A DNA stretch of 64,000 bases, from assembly GCF_030867095.1 (NCBI RefSeq), contig NC_081828.1, positions 4,160,001 to 4,224,000 on the forward strand, written 5' to 3'. The translations under genes were made by a program, and so were the position numbers. This DNA comes from Alligator mississippiensis (lineage: Eukaryota; Chordata; Crocodylia; Alligatoridae). Every line of letters starts with the position of its first letter. The stretch's first letter is position 1. The notes under the pieces are model-generated. The model had not been told where the DNA came from and ran no database searches. It was given only the letters and a program-made list of their open reading frames with translations. Positions 1-10,610 of this stretch are shown piece after piece.

Positions 1-4
1 CTGA

Positions 5-215
5 CTACATGCTGGTAACATCGGCTTCAGCAAGGATGCTGGCATTTGTGCTGCAATCTTCCCATTTGATGTAGAGGATTTTCTGGAGGTGTCGTTGGTA
101 ATACCTCTCCAGGCTCTTGACAGGACAGCGGTAGATCACCTATGTTTCACATCCATAGAAGAGAGCGGGGATGATGACTGAATTGTAGACCTGGATGTTG
201 GTGTCTTTTCAGAGA
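5..215 (-). mobile_element. Decayed LINE reverse transcriptase C-terminal fragment
   Basis: Read on the minus strand this stretch gives a LINE-type RT C-terminus: a segment like NSVIIPALFYGCET followed by a stop where a Trp is expected, then LERYYQRHL, then IKWEDCSTNASIL. The pattern YGCETW plus a basic histidine-containing segment plus I-W-x-D-x-x-TN is typical of the region after the RT domain in several non-CR1 LINE clades. The Trp-to-stop change shows it is dead. The clade cannot be fixed by eye. Confidence 0.45.
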
Positions 216-1077
216 TCACAATCAGTACAAAAAACTTCAGACCAACACAGCTTACTACGTCTCCCCACTCTAAGAACAGGATCTCCCAACCAGGCATTAA
301 AAGGGATTATCTAGGCTGCATTTTTCCCTTCCTATTAGATAGCTAGCATGTTAGAGAGGCTGTATCATATGAGGATCACTCAGGATTCACCAATTTCTTT
401 GCGTACGAGACAACTACACCAACAAAATGCAAGCTCAGTGTGGCAGAGACTCTCTTTTTGTTCTGTGCATGTACAGGCCCTGGCACATTCTGCATCCATC
501 TGCGTTTCACTTGAAACACCTCGAGTGCGACATCTTATACTCAACAAGGCAGGTGGATGAGCACTTTCTGGATTCCTGGCAGACCACCCAAGTCTCCTCA
601 GGCCTGGGCCCAATTCCAGCTCATGGGAAAACTTGGACTTTTGGGATCTATATCAAAGTGGGGAAAAGTGTAATGGTCTATGACCCAGAGCCTTACCCTT
701 CATCCTATCCCATCTGATCCTACCCTGTTCTGTTCTTCACCACCAGTGCAATGCATAACCAAAGAGTCGAGGTGGTAGTCATGCATGTCTCTTCCAATGT
801 GGGACAACGCTGGAAGCCAGCTCCACTCTGGGACTGGGTTTGGAGTTGCCCCACTGTTCCCCATCCATGCAAACACATCAGGCCCGACTCTGTTTGCCAC
901 CAACAGGCTCTTTTCCTCCGGCCAGCTGGTGACATAAAGTGATTAAGGTGATGCAAAGCAGCAGCTTGCAATCAGAAAGCATTAACGAGACTCACCTGAA
1001 GGTACCTAGCGAGAGGTGGGTGTATGGAAAGGAATAAAACATCACTCAAAACCATGTCTGCCTAGGCCTTACCTATC
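216..1077. other. Unassigned intergenic sequence
   Basis: No exon, RNA gene or recognisable repeat is evident. Short ORFs occur on both strands but overlap each other and resemble no family I know. Confidence 0.5.
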
Positions 1078-1385
1078 TAGTGATCCCAACCTCTTTAGAC
1101 TCAAGGTTCCCATCATGAGATTCAAGGCCCCGCTCAGCAAATAAATGCCAGCTCTTAGCTTTGCTCATTTTTTAACTATGGAAAAAACCAACAGAGCAAT
1201 TCTTCTGTTGCACAACGCTTCGAAAGACCACAGCAGGGCAGACACTGCAGATTCCTATCTGAAATCTCTGGGTTTGTCTCATGCAGGTGGTTTGAACTCT
1301 TAACAGTCCTTATATTGTGTGGCAACCAGCGGTACCCTTCAAAGGATCTCATGAAGTGCTGCAACACCCCGGCTGAGAATCACTG
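1078..1385. mobile_element. hAT-like non-autonomous DNA transposon (decayed)
   Basis: The ends are imperfect terminal inverted repeats: TAGTGATCCCAACC on the left, and a right end whose reverse complement is CAGTGATTCTCAGCC. The left subterminal sequence (ctctttagactcaagg, then a block near ccagctcttag) is shared with the element at 55537-56350, so both belong to one family. No convincing target-site duplication remains. Confidence 0.45.
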
Positions 1386-1460
1386 GCCTATATCATAGCT
1401 GGCTCTTTGAAAAGAGGCACACCCAAAAAGTACAAGTCCTCCCGTGTGTTTCATGTTGCT

Positions 1461-1655
1461 GGCGGACAAGGTTCTTCAGGTAAAGCTGATAGCTTTTATT
1501 AGACCAACTCAAATAGTTGGGAAAAGTCTTCTTTGCAAGCTTTTGGCTGCAAACACCCTTTCTGTCAGGCTGAAGACGTGCCTGGTCTAATAAAAGTTAC
1601 CCAAAGAACCTTGTCTGCCTATGTCCTCAGAGCAACGTGGCTCCAACCTACACCC
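1461..1655. mobile_element. SINE-like fold-back element, copy a (13-bp TSD)
   Basis: The element is flanked by a perfect 13-bp direct repeat, GTTTCATGTTGCT, at 1448-1460 and 1656-1668. The left part runs forward (gacaaggttctt, then cttttattagaccaactcaa, then gcaagctttt). The right part is the same family's head in reverse complement (aagaaccttgtctgcctatg), so the copy is an inverted partial dimer inserted as one unit. Related copies lie at 13821, 33710, 36348, 54009 and 55696. Confidence 0.75.
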
Positions 1656-1852
1656 GTTTCATGTTGCTCTGCATCTCGTTTGGCTGGAAAGCACAATCAT
1701 GTTTTTTTGTGTAACATAATCGGTGTATATTGTGCCTCCTCTAGGACTGGAGAGGATCACTGCCTATCCACCTTCATTGCATCCAGGGCATTGCCTTAGG
1801 ATTCCTCATCAGATCCTGTAAAACCAGTTTAGTGACTGGCCAAATCCTGGAG

Positions 1853-2749
1853 CTGACAAAGTAGGATGTTGCCGCTGCATGGAGTGAAAGGATTATGGCA
1901 CCTCTTATGACACACGTAGGATGCATACAGCCCAGGAAGACATTTGGGTTTTTTTCTCCCCACAGGAGTGTCTCATGGCTGATTCGTGTTCAGTGTGTGA
2001 CCAACGATAACCCGCACATCTACCGCCTAGCCCACCGCTCTCTACTGGAGCTTTATGGAGCTGATTGTGCCACTGAAGGGTAGCACGTTGCTCTTATCCT
2101 CACTGAATTGCATCCGATTCATGTCAGACCACTTCTCCCATTTTGAATTCTAGTCCTAGCCTCCAAAGTGCTCACAACCCCTCACAGCTTGGTTTCCCCT
2201 GTGCATTTAATAAGGTCATTTCTATTCCATTATCCAAGTCCCCATTGAAAACACTGAATAGTGCCCAACCCTGTGGAGTCCCATTTGAGAAATCCTTTTC
2301 AGTATGACCATGACCCCTTGATAACTACTCCACGGAGTGTGTTTTATGAATAATTGTGTGCCAATAGTTTAGCCTAAACCATATTTCTCTAACTTCGTTA
2401 GGAGAACAACATAGGACAGTGTCAAAAACCCTGCTGAAGTCAAGATAAAGCACTTCTCCTACTTCTCTGTCCAAGAGGCCTGTTATCCTGACATCGAAGG
2501 AAAGGGGACTGGTTTGACACGATCTGTGCTAGACAAGTCCATGCTGGCTGTTCTTTATCTCCTTGTTCTCTCCTAGGCTCTTACCAATCGGTTCATGTAA
2601 GGCTTTCTTCTAATGCCTTTGTGCATCTCAAACTTAGGCTGGCTCTCTCATAGTTTCTTGGGTCTTCCTTTCCCCCCTCTTTAAAGATAGGCCCTGAGTT
2701 TGCTCTTCTAGGGAACTTTAGCCATTCGTCCACAAATTCTCAGAGAGGT
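1853..2749 (-). mobile_element. CR1 LINE fragment (ORF2 RT region), decayed
   Basis: On the minus strand this matches the RT region of CR1 ORF2 with many frameshifts and stops. A recognisable segment corresponds to the P-I-K-K-G-x-K-E-D-P-x-N-Y-R stretch of the intact copy at 17672-20343. It is the duplicated counterpart of 7743-8911. Confidence 0.75.
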
Positions 2750-3405
2750 AGAATTATAGAAAATCAGGGTTGAAGGGAGCTCAGGAGGTCACATCTAGTC
2801 CAACCCCCTGCTCTAAGCAGGACCAGCCCCAACTACAGCATCCCAGCCAGGGCGTTGTCTAGCCACGTCTTCAAAACCTCCATGGATGGAGACTCCTCCA
2901 CCTCTCTTCTTAACCTGCTCCAATGCTTCACCACCCTCCTTGTAAGAAAGTTTGTCCTAATATCCAACCTCACCTTCCCTTGCTGCAACTTGAGCCCATT
3001 GCTCCTTGTTCTGCCATCTGCCCCCACTGAGAACAGCCCAGCTCCATCCTCTGTGCAGCCCCCCTGCGGGGAGGTGAAGGCTGCTATTCAATCCCCCTTG
3101 GTCTTCTCTTCCCCAGACTAAATAAACCCAGTTCCCTCAGCCTCTCCTCACCAGTCCTGTCCCCCAGACCCACAACCATTTTCATTGTCCGCCACTGGAC
3201 TCTCTTGAATGTGTCCACATCCTTTCTGTACTGGGGTCCCACAGCTGGACACAGGACTCCAGATGTGGCCTCCCCAGTGCAGAATAGAGGGGAAGGAAGA
3301 ATCACTGCCTCAATCTGCTTGCAATGCTCCTCCCAGTGCGGTTGAGCATGTTGTTAGCCTTCTTGGCAACAAGGGCACACTGTTGGCTCATATTCAGCTC
3401 TTTGG
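2750..3405 (-). mobile_element. CR1 LINE 3' end fragment
   Basis: On the minus strand this encodes the CR1 ORF2 C-terminus (segments like GLKLQQGK, RLDIRTNFLTRRVV, HWSRLRREVEESPSMEV) followed by the CR1 3' UTR (ggttggactagatgtgacctcc) and a tctataattcta tail. The ORF is broken. It abuts a second CR1 fragment at about 2750, and the same junction is seen in the inverted copy at about 7742. Confidence 0.85.
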
Positions 3406-3539
3406 TTTTCCCTTGGGTCCCCTGAGAAGGGGAGGGGGACACCTGAGGCCAGGTGGTATACAGACGCAGGGTTTCGAATCAAGTAGCTGCCTGGGGTTTT
3501 GTGACTGGGAGTCCAGGGCAGGAGCTAGTAGCTCACCCC

Positions 3540-4030
3540 CACAGTCACTCAGGTAGGAGCAGAGATCGGCGCTCCCCAGCAGCTTGGTGCAGTTGCATCA
3601 ATGGGAATCCAGGGCAAGAGCAGAGATGGGATCTCCCCAGCAGCTCGGCGGAGTTGCATCAACTCGTCGAAGCGTTCCTCGTAACGCAGAGGGAACCGAC
3701 GTCCGCAGCGGACAGCGATGTCAAGGGAGATGATGCACCCCTTTTGGGTCAAGATTCCCACGCTCTTGGGCTGCCAAGCCTGGGGCTGAAGTCTCCCCAA
3801 TAGGGGTAGGGGTGAAACAGGGTATACTTTGAACCAGGATGGGTTTTTTTTTGCTGGACTGTATGTGGTGTCCTGGTGTTTGCCCCTGTAATAAATGAGG
3901 GGGTTGTGTTCATACTGGGAAAAGCTGGCTTTATTGGACATCCTAGTGATTCATTTAGTGTTTCCCAGGTGGTCTGGGTGAGGCTCGAGCCAAGGTGACA
4001 TATATTTAGTACCCCAAAATTGAACCTGGT
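3540..4030 (+). other. Possible solo LTR or regulatory-type repeat
   Basis: A moderately GC-rich, CpG-containing stretch carries a two-copy tandem repeat (3557-3675), a TATA-like gggtatactttgaa near 3820, and a taataaatgagg polyadenylation-like signal near 3889 followed by a GT-rich stretch. This order (enhancer-like repeats, TATA, AATAAA) is what an LTR would show. I find neither clear TG..CA ends nor a target duplication, so this is a weak call. Confidence 0.25.
3557..3675. repeat. Two-copy tandem repeat, about 61-bp unit
   Basis: The unit begins gagcagagat, continues with ctccccagcagct, and ends agttgcatcaa. It occurs at 3557-3617 and again from 3618 to about 3675, with scattered substitutions. 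Confidence 0.7.
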
Positions 4031-7000
4031 CTTCGTTGCTGCTGACAGGTGCTCAGCTGAAGGCGTACACCCGCTTTTGTCAATTTGTCATCTCCAGCGA
4101 GGTCTCCAGCCTGGTATGCCATCTCCAGCTGGGAGAGGCAGAGAGCATGCTGCATCTCCGTCTTTCCTAGAAATGCTTTCTGCGCGCTCCAATATCCCCG
4201 ACACACTCCTTCAGCAGCCTCTCTTCTCCCTTTCGTCCTCCACACACCCACATCTTGAAGGTTTTTGTTAGGAAAGAGCGGAGGATGACAACTCTGCAGC
4301 CCCCTGTTTCAAAGTCACGATGCTGGGTCTTGCTCTGCAGTGAAATGAAAGGAAAACTTTTGACTGTCCTCATGCAAACACTGGAAGGGTGTCTATAACC
4401 CTGTGGATATAGTCGCTGCTCCCATGCCAGATTCAAAGAGCTTTGCCTTGCAGATCACGCCAGCTCAGACAGAACAGGGGGTTGAACTCCAGCGAAGTCC
4501 ATGGAGATGCTGGCTGTCTCAAAAGTGCTTGATATTGAGACCCATCCTGGAAGATGTAACAAGGATGCGAGAAATATCTGGGAATGACTGGCAGCTGTCA
4601 AAGTGTTACATGCTTCTCCTTAATCGAGACATAGCTTCCCGAATGACTCAGAAGTTGGCAGACAGGCAAGGAATATGGAAAGTAGGGTGAAATGGCAATG
4701 CATTGATAGGCAAGAGAAAGGAACACTCTTAGTCGTGTGCAGCCACGTGGTAGTCTCTAATGCAAAGAATTATGCATGCATAAAAATGTATGTTCTACAA
4801 AGAGCTTTGTATTTGTGTCCCTGGCATTTATCCCCTCCCAACAGCTAGATGGATCATCCAGCTGCTAGGGAATTAAGGCAGTGGGGCTGGAAGAAGTGGA
4901 GGTTGTGACAAGAGCACTTTGCAATTCCTCCATATCAACAAACAACAACCACGCAAGACCAAAGAGTACTATAAGTAAGCTGCAACTATAGCAGCAATAA
5001 AGTGATTAATGCACAGCTTGGATCTACTGTATGGAGTGGAGAAGGGGCACACAGAATTCATCTGACATGGTCTTACCGTCTTCCATCCACTTGCTACGTA
5101 CATTTTTCCTTGTTATATAGAGAAGATCTTGGCTTCTTGATAACATAAAACTTCTTCCCTGCCAGTATCTATACAGGAGTAAAAATGGCTAGGGCTGCAT
5201 ACATTACAGATCCTAGAAAAGCCAAGAATTCACCTTTTTTCTTCAAGCTGCAGAGCAGAGACCAGACCAGGAAAGAAACATTGTTAAACAGGAAGGTGGG
5301 CAGCTAAGGGGAATAACTGGCACTTGGGCAGGATGATGCACTTCACTTTAGAAAGTCACTTGAGGGTGAATTTAAGGCTCAAAAAGCTATCAGGTTCAAG
5401 ACCCCATCATCCAAGGAACAAGTTTTATTCAGGGAACAGAAGTGGGACGTCCTTCCAAAATTGGGGAGATCAGAGAGAGGGGTGTCAAGCTCAGCCCCAA
5501 GAAGATGCTGCTGCTGTGACAGTGCTCCTGCAGAACATGTAGCAGAGGCTAACACCAAGAAGGTAGGATGTGGTACCAATGCCTCTCAGGGCCAACCTGC
5601 CTAATACATCTGTGATCTTGCCACTCTGGATTAACTAGCCTATTGCAATTCATTTTGTAGTCACACCTTGAGACCCCACTGTGATGGACACGGTACCCAG
5701 ACACAGCTACCATTGAACCCCATGGCAACATTTGCACTGACTTACACAGACCAGAATCAGCCCCATATGTTGAGGAAGTCCAAAAGCTCACACACGTTGG
5801 ACAGACACAACAGCAAGGAAACACTACCCCCCTTCACAGGGGGACGGCCAAAGCCCAATGAGATGTCTTCACAAGGGACCGATGGCCAACCAAGGAGTTA
5901 AACGCAATCTAGCCCAGATCCATAATGACAAGACCATCCTTCCTGTCCAGCCCTTTCAAAGTGGCTGATAAATCATGTCCCACGCTAGACCATCATGTGT
6001 TCCCTCTTGCACTCTTTCCCCCAGACAAACACGCACACACACACAACATGGGCACACAAGTCTCCCTCTCTCTTCCTCGGTTGCTTATATAGAAAAATGT
6101 GCACAACGCATGGTGTGCTCACTTCATAGATATGGTTGTGCACATGGCATTTCCCGGTGTTTCTGGCTGGAATGCACTGTTATCTTGCCTCTCTATCTCC
6201 AGCTTACCTACACCACAAATGCACATATAACTGTCCCACAGATGGTACCACAAATCTCCAGGAAGGATGGGTATTATCTCTTAGTGCTTATTTAAAACAA
6301 TTATGTTCTCTGGAAATTCAATGCTTCCCTTTTTCCCTTTGCTTGCTTCCTACCTGCACTCCATATCTGCCAGCGATGGCAACCACTATCATTTGTCAAG
6401 CAGCCAGTTCCCCTTTCAGAGTAGTTATTTGATAGTCAGACTCCTCTGTCTCCTCCAGGTTGTGATTTCATGCTCTGTGCAACAGCCCATCAGCACAGTG
6501 CATGGAAATAAGATTTTGCTTTAGCAAAGGCAACCAGTGATGCTCAATGAGGTCCAGTTTGCATAACCACACTTTGACTGGTCTTGCTCTTATTAATTGA
6601 ATAAGAAAGGACCAGAAGGGTAGTAAAGACACCACTTGGTTAAGTCACAATGTGGAAGCAAGGTCAAATTGCTTAAGACAAGCATAGAAGACTAGCACAA
6701 GCACAGGGGGACAAAAACCAGAAGCACAAAAAGTTACACAACTAGCCACAGACCTACAAAGCAAGGAAGAAGCCCTTTCCAAAGACATCAATACTAAGAG
6801 TCTTAGGAAAGAGTTGGTCCACTGCTGAGTGGAGAGGGGAGGCTCATAACCTTGTCAAGAAGGTTGAAGTGTTTAATGCCTCTTTTTTACGTCAGAATTT
6901 AAAGGCTAACAGTGATCAGATGCTAACACTATTAGCATCAGTGACACAGGGGCAGAAACTCAGGCTGAAACAGGGAAGGAACAGGTTAGAGATTACTTTG

Positions 7001-7089
7001 ATAAACTAGATGTTCTCCATATAAGACCAGCCTGAGGCAAGAGTCAATTTAGGGTAATTCAAGAACTGGCAGAAATAATCTCAGAGCCA
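4031..7089. other. Unassigned spacer between the inverted arms
   Basis: No coding exon or named repeat could be supported. A short CA-rich run lies near 6010-6050. Several overlapping ORFs under 110 codons look like chance reading frames. Confidence 0.45.
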
Positions 7090-7742
7090 TTGAGCTGAAT
7101 ATGAGCCAACAGTGTGCCCTTGTTGCCAAGAAGGCTAACAACATGCTCTACCGCACTGGGAGGAGCGTTGCCAGCGGGTCAAGGAAAGTGATCCTTCCCC
7201 TCTATTCAGCACTGGGGAGGCCACATCTGGAGTCCGGTGTCCAGCTGTGGGCCCCCACTACAGAAAGGATGTGGACACGTTGGAGAGAGTCCAGCAGAGG
7301 ACAATGAAAATGGCTGGGGGTCTGAGGGACATGACTGGTGAGGAGAGGCTGAGGGAACTGGGTTTATTTAGTCTGGGGAAGAGAAGACCAAGGGGGATTG
7401 AATAGCAGCCTTCACCTCCCTGCAGGGGGGTAGCACAGAGGATGGAGCTGGGCTGTTCTCAGTGCGGGCAGATGACAGAACAAGGAGCAATGGGCTAGAG
7501 ATGCAGAAAGGCAAGTTGAGGTTAGATATTAGGACAAACTTTCTTACAAGGAGGGTGGTGAAGCATTGGAGCAGGTTAAGAAGAGAGATGGAGGAGTCTC
7601 CATCCATGGAGGTTTTGAAGATGTGGCTAGACAATGCCCTGGCTGGGATGATGGAGTTGGGGCTGGTCCCACTTTGGGCAGGAGGTTGGACTAGATGTGA
7701 CCTCCTGAGCTCCTTTCCAATCCTGATTTTCTATAATTCTAC
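7090..7742 (+). mobile_element. CR1 LINE 3' end fragment
   Basis: Decayed CR1 ORF2 C-terminus (RLDIRTNFLTRRVV, HWSRLRREMEESPSMEVLK) followed by the 3' UTR (ggaggttggactagatgtgacc) and a ctataattcta tail. Upstream it includes the segment for [14 protein letters not shown], a conserved CR1 stretch. It is broken by frameshifts. Confidence 0.85.
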
Positions 7743-8911
7743 CTCTCTGAGAATTTGTGGACGATGGCTAAAGTTCCCTAGAAAAGCAAACTTAGGGCCT
7801 ATCTTTAAAGAGGGGGGAAAGGAAGACCCAAGAAACTATGAGAGAGCCAGCCTAAGTTTGAGATGCACAAAGGCATTAGAAGAAAGCCTTACATGAACCG
7901 ATTGGTAAGAGCCTAGGAGAGAACAAGGAGATAAAGAACAGCCAGCATGGACTTGTCTAGCACAGATCGTGTCAAACCAGTCCCCTTTCCTTCGATGTCA
8001 GGATAACAGGCCTCTTGGACAGAGAAGTAGGAGAAGTGCTTTATCTTGACTTCAGCAGGGTTTTTGACACTGCCCTATGTTGTTCTCATAACCAAGTTAG
8101 AGAAATACTGTTTAGGCTAAACTACTCCACGCTGGGCACACAATTGTTCATAAAATGCACTCCGTGGAGTAGTTATCAAGGGGTCACGGTCATACTGAAA
8201 AGGATTTCTCAAATGGGACTCCACAGGGTTGGGCACTATTCAGTGTTTTCAATGAGGACTTGGATAATGGAATAGAAATGACCTTATTAAATGCACAGGG
8301 GAAACCAAGCTGTGAGGGGTTGTGAGCACTTTGGAGGCTAGGACTAGAATTCAAAATGGGAGAAGTGGTCTGACATGAATCGGATGCAATTCAGTGAGGA
8401 TAAGAGCAACGTGCTACCCTTCAGTGGCACAATCAGCTCCATAAAGCTCCAGTAGAGAGCGGTGGGCTAGGCGGTAGATGTGCAGGTTATCGTTGGTCAC
8501 ACACTGAACACGAATCAGCCATGAGACACTCCTGTGGGGAGAAAAAAACCCAAATGTCTTCCTGGGCTGTATGCATCCTACGTGTGTCATAAGAGGTGCC
8601 ATAATCCTTTCACTCTACGCAGCAGTGGTAAGACCTTGGCTGAAGTACCCACACCCAGAAAGTCATGGGGCAATAGGGAAAAGTCATAAGGTAGCAAGCA
8701 AAATGATCAGAGGCCTAGACAAGGTAGCTGCTGAGGAAAGAATTGACGGACTGGGTTTGTTTAGTCTTGAGGAAAGAGGACAGAGGGAAATTTAATAGTT
8801 GATGTTGCTGTTAAGAGAGAGGTAGAAGGTAAGGCAGAATGGCTCTGTGGAGACCAGCTGGTTCGGAGAGACACGAGCTCTTGCGGGCAACAACCTACTT
8901 TGTCAGCTGCT
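7090..8911. repeat. Right arm of the large inverted duplication
   Basis: Reverse-complement partner of 1853-3405. The match begins at gagctgaatatgagccaac (about 7091), runs without a break to about 8632, then resumes near 8886-8911 across a gap present only in the left arm. It contains the same two-CR1 mosaic in plus orientation. Confidence 0.85.
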
Positions 8912-9172
8912 GTGCACGGTCTCATTCCACTTATTACCTTTCCGTTCACCTTCTCCAGCTCTGCTAGGACAGGACAGGAAGAAAAGGCAACCAGAGAGAT
9001 TGAGGTTAGATGCTGGGGGGTGGGTGGGGAAGATCCTTCCTGCGCATGGTTAAGCACTCGAGTAGCTTACCAAAGGAGGGTAGGGAATCACTGCCACTGG
9101 AGGTTTTTAAAGACAGGTTAGCCAGCCATCTGTCCAGAATGGTTTAGGTAGCATTGATCCTGCCCCAATGCA
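7743..9172 (+). mobile_element. CR1 LINE fragment, RT region to C-terminus, decayed
   Basis: The fragment follows the CR1 order: a PIFKEGGKEDPRNYE-like segment (about 7800), a LYLDFSRVFDT-like segment (about 8040), LSLYAAVVRPWLKY (about 8590), ERIDGLGLFSLEERGQ (about 8735) and a C-terminal EVFKDRLASHL-like segment near 9100. Multiple frameshifts and stops make it non-functional. It starts directly after the tail of another CR1. Confidence 0.75.
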
Positions 9173-9550
9173 CAGAGAAGGACTTTGAGAGGCTACATAA
9201 TCATTACTAGCCCTGCTTCCCATGGTCTTCTGAGTTGTGTCTACTTCTACTCCAAGACCCCTGCCTTATTCCATTTATGCCAAGTGTCTTCCCTTTCCTT
9301 CAAATCATTCCCTAAATATGTATCATATGGTGTATGCAGTGCACAGGCCTGAGCCAGACTTAGGTTCAGTATTAGGCAAGTATTAGGTCCTTTGTATGCC
9401 AGCATTTGCCCAAATTGCTCCAGCTGCCACCCATCTCCAAGCTACTAAATCTTCTTGGATCAATCAGAGCACTCCCTGTTGCTGTCCATCTTGCTTCTGT
9501 TATTTAAAGCACCGTGTACATGTTCTGTTCTTTGCAAATGATAGCTATTG
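9173..9550. other. Unassigned spacer
   Basis: No gene or recognisable repeat seen. Confidence 0.4.
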
Positions 9551-9554
9551 CCAT

Positions 9555-9650
9555 TAAACTGAAAGACCAGCTAAGTGGGACTCAGGAGACCTGGGCTCTA
9601 TCCCCAGCCTTGCTTGGTGATCTTGTGGGAGTTGCTAGCTCCCTGTTGCA
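9555..9650 (+). mobile_element. MIR-type ancient SINE fragment
   Basis: The sequence gggactcaggagacctgggc, then ccccagcc..tgc, then gatcttgtgggagtt follows the MIR consensus region with its ACCTGGGTTCAAATCCCAGC and GACCTTGGGCAAG landmarks. It is short and diverged. Confidence 0.4.
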
Positions 9651-10054
9651 GTCCTCACCGGAGTCTGGATTAACATAACACTTGATCAGCGCACGTACAA
9701 ACCACACAGGAGCCCTGATAACAGCATGAACTGAAGCAGGCCCAAACGAACATGAAACTAGGCCTACCATAAACAGCTTGTGCAGAAGTGCTGTAAAGTA
9801 GCTCATTAGTTTTAGAAGTGCCTCCAAGGCCAACAGATATAGAGGGACTTGATAAAACCAGCACCAGAGAGCACCGAGACAGAGATCAGAGTGACCTGGC
9901 GAACGCATGTCCCTATCTGGTGGGAAGGGCGCATTCATTGGTGAGATGTGGATGATGTCACCTAAAGGGTTTTTTTTAGTAATGGTGAGAATGAGGATGT
10001 CTGCTATAAACAGTTAAATGTTTGCCTTCCCATGGAAAGTATTTGGAGACCTAC

Positions 10055-10317
10055 TGATAAAAGCTGCTATAGAAGAGATACAGCGAGGGAAATTTAGGTT
10101 AGATATTAGGAAGAACTTTCTCATGAGAAGGGTAGTAAAGCACTGGAACAGGTTACCCAGAGAGGTGGTGGAGTCTCCATCCTTGGAGGTTTTTAAGACC
10201 CAGGTAGACAAAGCCATGGCTGGGATGATGTAGCTGGGGCTGGTCCCGCTTGGAGCAAGGGGTTGGACTAGATGCGACTCCTCAGCTCCCTCCCAACCCT
10301 CATTGTCTATGATTCTA
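10055..10317 (+). mobile_element. CR1 LINE 3' end fragment
   Basis: Encodes a CR1 C-terminus (RGKFRLDIRKNFLMRRVV, HWNRLPREVVESPSLEVFK) and then the CR1 3' UTR (ggggttggactagatgcgactc) ending in tctatgattcta. The 5' part is absent, as is usual for truncated CR1 insertions. Confidence 0.9.
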
Positions 10318-10354
10318 AGAGCCACAGGTACTGTGCCAATTATTATCATCATCA

Positions 10355-10560
10355 AAATGGGGGGTGGGGGTGGACATGGAGACCAGTGTCTGGCCCACAC
10401 TCTTTCCCCCTGCTCTGGGTCCAGCCCCGTTCCCCTTCCCCTGCTTCCCACCACTGCTCTGGGTCATGCCCTGCTCCCCCTGCCACTCTGGGTCCAGCCC
10501 CGCTCCATCTACACCCTCCCCACTGCTCCATGCAGGAGGGAGCGTGACGCATGGCTGTAT
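10355..10560. repeat. C-rich imperfect minisatellite
   Basis: Repeated blocks of the form gctctgggtccagccccg and gctctgggtcatgccctg, with pyrimidine-rich spacers, sit between a CR1 tail and the next CR1. About three diverged units can be seen. Overlapping ORFs in several frames here arise from the lack of stops in GC-rich repeats. Confidence 0.55.
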
Positions 10561-10610
10561 AGGCACGGCCACAGGGAGCGGCCATGGTTCAGGGAGCCCT
10601 CCTACTCTCC

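Larger units (their letters stand above)
1853..3405. repeat. Left arm of a large inverted duplication (CR1 mosaic)
   Basis: This arm is the reverse complement of 7090-8632 at roughly mid-90s percent identity by eye. The arms match through two different adjacent CR1 fragments and the junction between them. After the counterpart of 8632 the left arm jumps to a block matching about 8886-8911 (agctgacaaagtagg at 1854-1868), so it lacks about 250 bp present on the right. About 3.7 kb of other sequence separates the arms. Confidence 0.85.

Noticed and set aside
3540-4030. Confident LTR call
   Set aside because: AATAAA and tandem repeats are suggestive, but terminal TG..CA, a TSD and a primer-binding site were not found; kept only as a weak call.
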